DNA from: Scatosoma sp964459515
GTDB taxonomy: Bacteria > Bacillota > Clostridia > Christensenellales > Borkfalkiaceae
NCBI GenBank assembly: GCA_964459515.1
Contig: CAYWML010000051.1
Coordinates: forward strand, 1-9,610
DNA length: 9,610 bases
Direction of reading: 5' to 3'
The translations under genes and the position numbers were made by a program. The notes under the pieces are model-generated. The model made no database searches. It worked only from the letters and a program-made list of their open reading frames with translations, and was not told the origin of the DNA. Below, piece after piece: positions 1-4,751 of the stretch. Each line of letters begins with the position of its first letter. The first letter of the stretch is position 1.

Positions 1-51
1 TCGACCTCCAGCGTGACAGGCTGGCGCTCTAACCAACTGAGCTACTGGGCC
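1..51 (-). tRNA. tRNA-Asp (anticodon GTC), 3' part cut by window edge
   Basis: Read on the minus strand from 51 downward, the sequence folds as the 5' two thirds of a tRNA. It has a 7-nt acceptor strand GGCCCAG (51-45), then TA, a D arm GCTC...GAGC, an anticodon stem CCAGC (24-20) pairing with GCTGG (12-8), and a 7-nt loop CTGTCAC (19-13) with anticodon GTC at 17-15. A 5-nt variable loop AGGTC and the first bases of the T stem follow before the window ends. GTC reads the Asp codons GAC and GAU. The T arm, 3' acceptor strand and any encoded CCA lie outside the window. Confidence 0.95.
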
Positions 52-83
52 ATAAACATAGCGCACTCAAACAGTGCTTGTAT

Positions 84-112
84 ATAATACTCTATTTTGC
101 CGCGTTTGTCAA
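84..112 (-). promoter_or_regulatory. Housekeeping promoter of tRNA-Asp
   Basis: On the minus strand a perfect -35 TTGACA (112-107) is followed by a 17-bp spacer and a -10 TATTAT (89-84). Transcription should start near 77, about 25 nt before the tRNA 5' end at 51. The start falls in a small inverted repeat, GCACT (63-67) and AGTGC (73-77), so the precursor could begin with a short hairpin that RNase P removes with the leader. This promoter means the tRNA need not depend on read-through from the serine dehydratase gene upstream. Confidence 0.8.
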
Positions 113-160
113 GCGTTTTTTCGGGCTTTTTCGCAATTTATTTGAAAAAATCGGGAAGAA

Positions 161-205
161 TTTCTATTTTGGCAAAAAAGGCAAGTTGCGCAAGAAAAAT
201 AGAAA
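161..205 (-). terminator. Weak candidate terminator after serine dehydratase
   Basis: The gap 113-216 holds no gene. On the minus strand, just after the dehydratase stop, there is a perfect 10-bp inverted repeat (161-170 with 196-205, TTTCTATTTT/AAAATAGAAA) around a 25-nt loop that contains a T6 run. The stem is AT-rich and the T run lies inside the loop, so it is not a canonical intrinsic terminator. It is the only structured element found between the stop codon and the tRNA promoter. Confidence 0.25.
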
Positions 206-216
206 AGTGCGCCGCT

Positions 217-1410
217 TTATAGTGCTTTATAAAGTTTTGCCAAGCCGCCTTCCGCCGTTTCGCGATAAGAGCCTTTCAGGTCTTTTCCCGTTTCGTACAT
301 TGTCTGCACGACCAAATCGAAAGAAATTTTACGGCTGTCGGTGAGAAAATACGCCAAAGATACGGCGTTGATGGCGCGCATAGCGGAAACGGCGTTGCGT
401 TCGATACAGGGAATTTGCACCAAGCCGCAAATGGGATCGCAAGTCAGCCCCAAATGGTGTTCCATGGCAACCTCTGCCGCGTACTCGATTTGCCCGAGGG
501 ACAAGCCGCGCAATTCCGCCAAAGCCGACGTCGCCATGCAGCACGCGCTGCCGATTTCCGCTTGACAGCCGCATTCCGCGCCGGAGATGGAAGCGTTCGT
601 TTTTATGAGATTTCCGATAAGCCCTGCCGTTGCGAGTGCGTTGACGATTTGTTCGTCCGAATAGCCTTTTTTCTCTTGGAAGTAGACCAAAACGGCAGGG
701 AGAACGCCGCACGCGCCGCAAGTAGGCGCAGTGACGATCGTGCCGCCGTCGGCATTTTCTTCGCTGACGGCAAAAGCGTATGCGCAAACAAGGCGATTTT
801 CCGTGAATTCCGCGCCTTCGTTTTCCAATGCGCCGTCGTATAGAATTTTAGCTCTTCGTTGCACGCGCAAGCCGCCCGGGAGAGTGCCGCTTTTGGAAAT
901 GCCGCGGCGTACGGCGGCTTTCATTGTTTCCCAGACTTGCAATAAGTATGCGCGAAGGGAATCGCCTTCGCATGCGAATACGTAATCGCATAATCGCATG
1001 TTTCGGCTTTCGCAGTATTGCCGAATTTCCAACATGGTATGCAGGGGATAAATTGTTTCGCCCTCGTCGCTTTCTCTGCCTTCGATTTGAATTGCGCCGC
1101 CGCCTACGCTGTATATGCACATTTCATCGATTTTTTCTTCGTCGGCGTATGCGTATAAACGCATGGTGTTCGGGTGCGGGCATTCGCCGGTTTCGTCGTA
1201 TTCCACGCGCACGTTCGGCAAAACGCTTTCGATGACGCGTCCCGTGCCGTGCCCCACGCCCGTTTTGGCGAGAGAACCGTATAAACGCGCGACGAAACCC
1301 GTCGCTTGCGGATTTTCCGCCAAGAAGAGCTTGCAAGCCCGTTCCGGACCGATGGTGTGGGAAGAGGAAGGTCCTTTCCCGATACGATATAATTCTCTCA
1401 ATGAATGCAT
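217..1410 (-). CDS. sdaA: L-serine dehydratase (ammonia-lyase), iron-sulfur dependent, single chain
   Basis: Cytosolic [4Fe-4S] enzyme converting L-serine to pyruvate and ammonia. The start is set at 1410 (397 residues) because AGGTGA (1420-1415) lies just upstream and the protein then opens with the family's N-terminal block, which includes GKGPSSSHTIGP (11-22); the longer frame to 1503 has no such support. The beta (regulatory) domain occupies about 1-150 and the alpha (catalytic) domain about 160-397, fused as in E. coli SdaA but shorter (about 450 there), like the roughly 400-residue Bacteroidetes/Clostridia form. Cluster ligands are probably C282 (in GCQAEIG), C324 and C335 (in TCDPICGLVQIPC); their 42/11 spacing is that recalled for the Legionella enzyme. 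The TAPTCGACGVLPA loop (228-240) has Cys where the E. coli type has Asn. The chain ends in LYKAL without the C-terminal Cys that plugs the Legionella active site. It is transcribed alone from its own promoter. Identity is secure; the ligand assignment is inference. Confidence 0.93.
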   Translation of the reverse strand: MHSLRELYRIGKGPSSSHTIGPERACKLFLAENPQATGFVARLYGSLAKTGVGHGTGRVIESVLPNVRVEYDETGECPHPNTMRLYAYADEEKIDEMCIYSVGGGAIQIEGRESDEGETIYPLHTMLEIRQYCESRNMRLCDYVFACEGDSLRAYLLQVWETMKAAVRRGISKSGTLPGGLRVQRRAKILYDGALENEGAEFTENRLVCAYAFAVSEENADGGTIVTAPTCGACGVLPAVLVYFQEKKGYSDEQIVNALATAGLIGNLIKTNASISGAECGCQAEIGSACCMATSALAELRGLSLGQIEYAAEVAMEHHLGLTCDPICGLVQIPCIERNAVSAMRAINAVSLAYFLTDSRKISFDLVVQTMYETGKDLKGSYRETAEGGLAKLYKAL

Positions 1411-1422
1411 GAAGTCACCTTT

Positions 1423-1456
1423 TTGCCGAGCGGCAATTTCGGCGCGGAGCGCGCCG
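1423..1456 (-). promoter_or_regulatory. Two-hairpin 5' leader of serine dehydratase mRNA
   Basis: The predicted leader (about 1468 to 1411) is nearly filled by two stem-loops. The first has a 7-bp GC stem (1450-1456 with 1440-1446) and a 3-nt loop. The second has a 5-bp stem TTGCC/GGCAA (1436-1432 with 1427-1423) and a 4-nt loop, and ends two bases before the Shine-Dalgarno AGGTGA. No riboswitch class is recognised. The second hairpin could affect ribosome access, but no competing fold is visible. Confidence 0.4.
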
Positions 1457-1474
1457 TTTGTTTTGCTATTATGT

Positions 1475-1503
1475 ATTTTATCACAATCGGCGCAAATATG
1501 CAA
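1475..1503 (-). promoter_or_regulatory. Promoter of serine dehydratase
   Basis: On the minus strand a -35 TTGCAT (1503-1498), a 17-bp spacer and a -10 TAAAAT (1480-1475) predict a start near 1468, about 58 nt before the chosen ATG. It lies in the gap after the XRE gene, so the dehydratase need not be transcribed with the repressor. Confidence 0.6.
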
Positions 1504-1527
1504 CTTATTTCCGAAAGAAATTTAGGG

Positions 1528-1566
1528 AAGAAAAGGGGAGGCGGCGTTGACACGTCGGTGCGCCGC
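1528..1566 (-). terminator. Possible terminator after the XRE gene
   Basis: Seven bases beyond the stop of the XRE gene, the minus strand reads GCGGCG (1566-1561) pairing with CGCCGC (1546-1541). An inner CAC/GTG pair closes a 4-nt loop, with an unpaired TCAA bulge. The tail is pyrimidine-rich (CTCCCCTTTTCTT) but not a clean T run, so termination may be partial. Confidence 0.35.
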
Positions 1567-1572
1567 GTTTCT

Positions 1573-1872
1573 TTAATTCCGAATGAGATTTAATAATGCG
1601 TTTTGTTTATTCTCCGAGAGTTTGCGATACGCCGTTAAAAGCTCCTTTTCTTTTGCGCTTAATATTTCTATTTTTTCTTCTTCGAGAAAAAATTGCGATA
1701 GCGTGATACCGAAGGCTTCGCAGACAAGTTGCAGCGTTTCGATTTTCGGAGGCGTTTTTCTCTGATACATCGTCGCAAGCGTCGATTGCGTTACGCCTGC
1801 TTCCAAAGCTAAAGTATACACCGACCAGTTACGTTCTTTTCTCAGTTTGTCGATTTTTTCTATTACGTCCAT
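1573..1872 (-). CDS. Small XRE-family helix-turn-helix repressor
   Basis: A 99-residue DNA-binding protein with an N-terminal HTH_XRE domain (about 6-62): helix 1 IDKLRKERNWSVYTLALEAG, the turn and recognition helix VTQSTLATMYQRK (27-39), then IETLQLVCEAFGITLSQFF, the typical fourth and fifth helices. The tail (66-99) is charged and helical and probably mediates dimer contacts; there is no effector domain. The ATG at 1872 is chosen because GGAG (1884-1881) sits 8 nt upstream. A TTG two codons earlier would put that site only 2 nt away. The gene is divergent from the BspA-like lipoprotein gene, and the 174-bp gap holds both promoters and an inverted repeat, so it probably represses itself and may control the lipoprotein. 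Chromosomal, phage and plasmid repressors all use this fold; no phage genes accompany it. The target is inference. Confidence 0.88.
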   Translation of the reverse strand: MDVIEKIDKLRKERNWSVYTLALEAGVTQSTLATMYQRKTPPKIETLQLVCEAFGITLSQFFLEEEKIEILSAKEKELLTAYRKLSENKQNALLNLIRN

Positions 1873-1893
1873 AGGCAAATCTCCTTTTTGCCT

Positions 1894-1899
1894 ATTATA
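1894..1899 (-). promoter_or_regulatory. -10 element of the XRE gene promoter
   Basis: A perfect TATAAT on the minus strand (1899-1894) lies 21 bp upstream of the ATG at 1872, giving a predicted start near 1887 and a leader of about 15 nt carrying the GGAG site. The -35 position (about 1917-1922, AGAAAA) matches poorly and overlaps the inverted repeat 1907-1930. Confidence 0.5.
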
Positions 1900-1906
1900 C
1901 TACTTG

Positions 1907-1930
1907 TTTGCGTTAATTTTCTTACGCAAA
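1907..1930. promoter_or_regulatory. Candidate operator between divergent promoters
   Basis: A perfect 7-bp inverted repeat TTTGCGT (1907-1913) / ACGCAAA (1924-1930) with a 10-bp centre spans the -35 region of the XRE gene and ends 4 bp before the -35 of the lipoprotein gene. A further GCGTAA half-site lies at 1968-1973, about where lipoprotein transcription should start. Small XRE repressors normally bind such dyads at their own promoter, so this is the best operator candidate for the adjacent repressor. Confidence 0.5.
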
Positions 1931-1934
1931 TGAG

Positions 1935-1963
1935 TTGACTTATTATCGCGAATACGATATAAT
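1935..1963 (+). promoter_or_regulatory. Promoter of the BspA-like lipoprotein gene
   Basis: The -35 TTGACT (1935-1940), a 17-bp spacer and a perfect -10 TATAAT (1958-1963) form a strong housekeeping-type promoter with a predicted start near 1970. The 77-nt leader ends in AGAGGAGG (2033-2040), 6 nt before the ATG, so expression should be high when the promoter is not repressed. Confidence 0.8.
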
Positions 1964-2046
1964 AAAAGCGTAAATACAATAAGACTGCCGAGCCGAACGG
2001 AATTATTGCATTATAATATAAATATATAAGGAAGAGGAGGTTTTTT

Positions 2047-4590
2047 ATGAAGAAGAAACTCATTGTCGTTTTGCTTTGTTTGCTTACTTTGTCGTGCGGT
2101 ATGTTTGCGCTTTCGTCTTGTTTGCTTACTTTGTCGTGCGGTATGTTTGCGCTTTCGTCTTGTAAAAGTAAAGCGTGTACGCACGAATGGGGCGAGTGGT
2201 CTGTCTCTGTTCCTGCGACTTGCACGACGCAAGGAACGAAACAGCGCAAATGTTCCAAATGCGATGCGGTGCAAACCGAGAACACGGATATTGCCGCGCA
2301 TGAATACGATACGGAGAACCTTGTGTGGACTTGGAACGGCTACGAATCCGCAACGGCAACGTTATCGTGCGTTATAAATAGCGCGCACACAAGACGGATC
2401 AATGCGAACATTACCGACGAGGTAACGTCCGCGCCGACTTGTACGGAGGCAGGAATAAAGACCTATACGGCTACGGTGAAAATTGACGGCGTTACATATA
2501 CCGCCACTAAAAACGAAACGCTTGCGGCTATCGGACATACCGAAGTCACGGACGCGGCGGTTGCGGCTACTTGCACAAAAACGGGGTTGACCGAAGGTTC
2601 GCATTGCTCCGTTTGTAACGAAGTGTTGGTTGCGCAACGGGAAACAGCCAAAGCAAATCATACGGAAATAAAGATTGCGGCTGTCGCCGCCACTTGTTCT
2701 TCCGAAGGCGCAACGGAGGGCAAAAAATGTTCTGTTTGTAACGCGATTTTGGTTGCTCCGCAGCCTATAAACAAGGTTTCGCATACCGAAGAGATTGTTC
2801 CTGCGGTTGCGGCTACTTGTAGCGCGAACGGCTTAACGGAGGGCAAAAAATGTTCTGTTTGCGGTGAGATTTTGTTGGCACAACAGACTACGGAGAAACT
2901 GCCGCATACAGAAATCACGCTTCTCGGCGTTGCGCCTTCCTGCTCCGAAGAAGGTTTAACCGAAGGCAAGCAATGTTCGGTTTGCAAAACGATTACCGTC
3001 GCGCAAAAGCCTATTGCCAAATTGCCGCATACCGAGGAAATCGTTGTCGGCAAAGCGCCTACTTGCTCGGCAACGGGTTTGTCTGACGGAAAAAAATGCT
3101 CTGTATGTAAAGGAACGCTCGTAGAGCAGACGATTTTGCCGAAAATCGCTTGCAACTATGTAAGCGCAGTAACCGCGCCTACTTGCGAAGCACAAGGATA
3201 TACCACGCATACTTGTTCCATGTGTAAGGACAGCTACGTAGATACTTACGTTGACGAATTAGGGCATAATTGGGGCGCATGGCAAGTTAGCGGTTCGTAT
3301 ACGCTCCGTAATTGTACCAATGAGTGTGAATGCGGTAAATATCAGCACATTTCGTCTATCGGCGCAACTTATAACGGCGTTCGACTTTTGACGGGAGAAA
3401 CCGTGTGGAAAGACGATGTCGTCGTAACGGCAACCCTTTCGGACAGAACAACCGTCGCCATTACGGATTTTACGCTTGAAAACGATAGAATGACGGTTGA
3501 CGGAACGAATTACGTCGATGTAAAATTCCATACGATGTCCACAAAGATATCCGTCCCTGCTATTTACGACAATTTGCCGAATGCAACATCAGATATTGAG
3601 TTTGCATATACAGAGGAAAACGGGGTTATAACAATTACAGGCTTTACGGGATCTTCGACGGATGTCGTTATTCCTGCGCATATCGATCGTGTGCCTGTTC
3701 GCTATATAGGAGAATCTGCTTTTAAGGGACAAGAGAATATTAAGAGTGTTGTAATTCCGAATAGCGTCCAAACAATCGGAAAAGAGGCGTTCTACAATTG
3801 CAAGAGAATATCGACGCTTTCTTTTGGTACGGGATTGACGGAAATCGATTACGGCGCGTTTTATAATTGTATTAGCTTAACGGAGCTTGTAATTCCCGTA
3901 AACGTCATGACGATCGTCGGGGACGACTATGAGTACGGTGCTTTTGAGAATTGTACTGCACTCAAAAAAGTAAGCATCGGTGACGATACAACCGATATTG
4001 CAACGACGAGCATTGGCAGTAATGCGTTTAGAGGCTGTACTTTTTTGAACGAAGTTTATATCGGCAACCAAGTGAAATCGATCGGTTACCGAGCTTTCGG
4101 CGATTGTATGGCTTTGAAAGCTTTGACGATCGGAGCGCAGGTGGAGACTATTGCAAACGAGGCGTTCTATAATTGCGAGGCTATAACTTCCGTTGTAATT
4201 CCGAATAGCGTTCAAACAATCGGAAAAGAGGCGTTCTACAATTGCAAGAGAATATCGACGCTTTCTTTTGGTACGGGATTGACGGAAATCGATTACGGCG
4301 CGTTTTATAATTGTATTAGCTTAACGGAGCTTGTAATTCCCGTAAACGTCATGACGATCGTCGGGGACGACTATGAGTACGGTGCTTTTGAGAATTGTAC
4401 TGCACTCAAAAAAGTAAGCATCGGTGACGATGCAACCGATATCGCAACGACGATCATTGGGGAACGAGCTTTTTGCAATTGCACAGCGCTCGAAGAAGTT
4501 TATATCGGCAGTAACGTAAAAACGATTGCCGAAAGTGCTTTCGAGGGGTGTAGCGCAAAAATTGTATATGCAACCGCCGCGCAAGCGTAG
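2047..4590 (+). CDS. BspA-like leucine-rich-repeat surface lipoprotein with Cys/His repeat array
   Basis: An 847-residue exported protein, probably lipid-anchored on the cell surface. Residues 1-39 are a lipoprotein signal (MKKKLIVVLL, hydrophobic core, ALSSC lipobox), but the core plus lipobox is duplicated, giving candidate lipidation sites C25 and C39. Residues 44-430 are a Cys/His-rich region: one divergent unit, a spacer, five exact-length 41-residue repeats (164-368), then two degenerate units. Most units carry C-x(9,10)-C-x2-C and a His near the unit boundary, a possible metal site. Residues about 434-505 look like a bacterial Ig-like domain. Residues about 515-840 are BspA-type (LRR_5) repeats with motifs such as IPNSVQTIGKEAFYNC. 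There is no LPXTG motif, C-terminal membrane segment or cell-wall module, so the lipid is the likely anchor. BspA-family proteins often bind host or bacterial surfaces; the ligand here is unknown. ATG 2047 follows AGAGGAGG. The gene is divergent from the XRE repressor gene and appears monocistronic. Confidence 0.88.
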   Translation: MKKKLIVVLLCLLTLSCGMFALSSCLLTLSCGMFALSSCKSKACTHEWGEWSVSVPATCTTQGTKQRKCSKCDAVQTENTDIAAHEYDTENLVWTWNGYESATATLSCVINSAHTRRINANITDEVTSAPTCTEAGIKTYTATVKIDGVTYTATKNETLAAIGHTEVTDAAVAATCTKTGLTEGSHCSVCNEVLVAQRETAKANHTEIKIAAVAATCSSEGATEGKKCSVCNAILVAPQPINKVSHTEEIVPAVAATCSANGLTEGKKCSVCGEILLAQQTTEKLPHTEITLLGVAPSCSEEGLTEGKQCSVCKTITVAQKPIAKLPHTEEIVVGKAPTCSATGLSDGKKCSVCKGTLVEQTILPKIACNYVSAVTAPTCEAQGYTTHTCSMCKDSYVDTYVDELGHNWGAWQVSGSYTLRNCTNECECGKYQHISSIGATYNGVRLLTGETVWKDDVVVTATLSDRTTVAITDFTLENDRMTVDGTNYVDVKFHTMSTKISVPAIYDNLPNATSDIEFAYTEENGVITITGFTGSSTDVVIPAHIDRVPVRYIGESAFKGQENIKSVVIPNSVQTIGKEAFYNCKRISTLSFGTGLTEIDYGAFYNCISLTELVIPVNVMTIVGDDYEYGAFENCTALKKVSIGDDTTDIATTSIGSNAFRGCTFLNEVYIGNQVKSIGYRAFGDCMALKALTIGAQVETIANEAFYNCEAITSVVIPNSVQTIGKEAFYNCKRISTLSFGTGLTEIDYGAFYNCISLTELVIPVNVMTIVGDDYEYGAFENCTALKKVSIGDDATDIATTIIGERAFCNCTALEEVYIGSNVKTIAESAFEGCSAKIVYATAAQA
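2077..2160 (+). repeat. Exact 42-bp tandem duplication in the signal-peptide coding region
   Basis: Bases 2077-2118 are repeated without mismatch at 2119-2160, and the next three bases (TGT) would begin a third copy. Each copy encodes 14 residues, CLLTLSCGMFALSS, read from C11 and again from C25. The repeat keeps the reading frame, so copy gain or loss would change signal length and lipobox number without breaking the gene. Confidence 0.97.
2536..3150 (+). repeat. Five 123-bp (41-residue) Cys/His-rich repeats
   Basis: The units start at 2536, 2659, 2782, 2905 and 3028, all exactly 123 bp, each opening with HTE and containing C13, C24 and C27 (CSVC). DNA and protein diverge between units while period and cysteine positions are fixed, pointing to older duplications kept by selection rather than a recent expansion. 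More divergent units flank the array on both sides within the gene. Confidence 0.92.
3748..4016 (+). repeat. Near-identical 269-bp LRR block, copy 1
   Basis: This block (residues 568-657) recurs at 4192-4460, offset by exactly 444 bp (148 codons). Only four mismatches were counted, at 3768, 3988, 3999 and 4010. It encodes several BspA-type repeats. Such identity implies recent in-frame duplication or gene conversion within the gene. Confidence 0.93.
4192..4460 (+). repeat. Near-identical 269-bp LRR block, copy 2
   Basis: Second copy of the block at 3748-4016, encoding residues 716-805. The sequence between the copies (4017-4191) encodes different, less similar LRR units, so the duplicated module was about 444 bp and only part of it has stayed identical. 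Confidence 0.93.
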
Positions 4591-4629
4591 TGAAACAAAA
4601 AGTTTGATGAAAATCAAATAGCCGAAGAA

Positions 4630-4662
4630 TGCGTTTCGGAATGCACGGAACACATTTTTTTT
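4630..4662 (+). terminator. Probable intrinsic terminator of the lipoprotein gene
   Basis: About 40 bp after the TAG stop, TGCGTTTC (4630-4637) pairs with GGAACACA (4647-4654) with one C-A mismatch and one G-T pair, around a 9-nt loop. A run of eight T (4655-4662) follows directly. The stem is modest, but the T run is the best on this strand downstream of the gene. Confidence 0.55.
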
Positions 4663-4675
4663 AGCTATATAAGGA

Positions 4676-4719
4676 AATACGGTTCTCCGAAAGATTTCAA
4701 AATTTCGGAGAACCGTATT
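4676..4719. terminator. Perfect 17-bp hairpin between convergent genes, possible leuS terminator
   Basis: AATACGGTTCTCCGAAA (4676-4692) and its exact complement (4703-4719) flank a 10-nt loop. The hairpin lies 32 bp beyond the leuS stop on the minus strand and downstream of the lipoprotein terminator on the plus strand. Neither side has a clean T run (TTTCCTTATAT on the leuS side), so it could be a non-canonical terminator, a 3'-end stabiliser, or a small repeat element. Confidence 0.5.
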
Positions 4720-4751
4720 ATCAATGGAGGGTATTTTGTAAGCGGAATAAA

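Noticed and set aside
329..787. 152-codon Arg-rich frame on the minus strand
   Set aside because: It is the serine dehydratase gene read in another frame.
1547..1575. Perfect TTGACA on the plus strand at 1547-1552
   Set aside because: No acceptable -10 lies 16-18 bp downstream (TCTTTA) and no plus-strand gene follows; it is part of the GC-stemmed hairpin after the XRE gene.
1873..1878. TTG start two codons upstream for the XRE protein
   Set aside because: The GGAG site would be only 2 nt from that TTG but is 8 nt from the ATG at 1872.
2012..2017. Second TATAAT in the lipoprotein leader
   Set aside because: The -35 position (CGAGCC) does not match, and a full promoter already exists at 1935-1963; the region is simply AT-rich.
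2536..3150. Regular 123-bp period suggesting a CRISPR-like array
   Set aside because: The units are in-frame protein-coding repeats of 41 residues with no short invariant repeat and unique spacers, and no cas genes are present.
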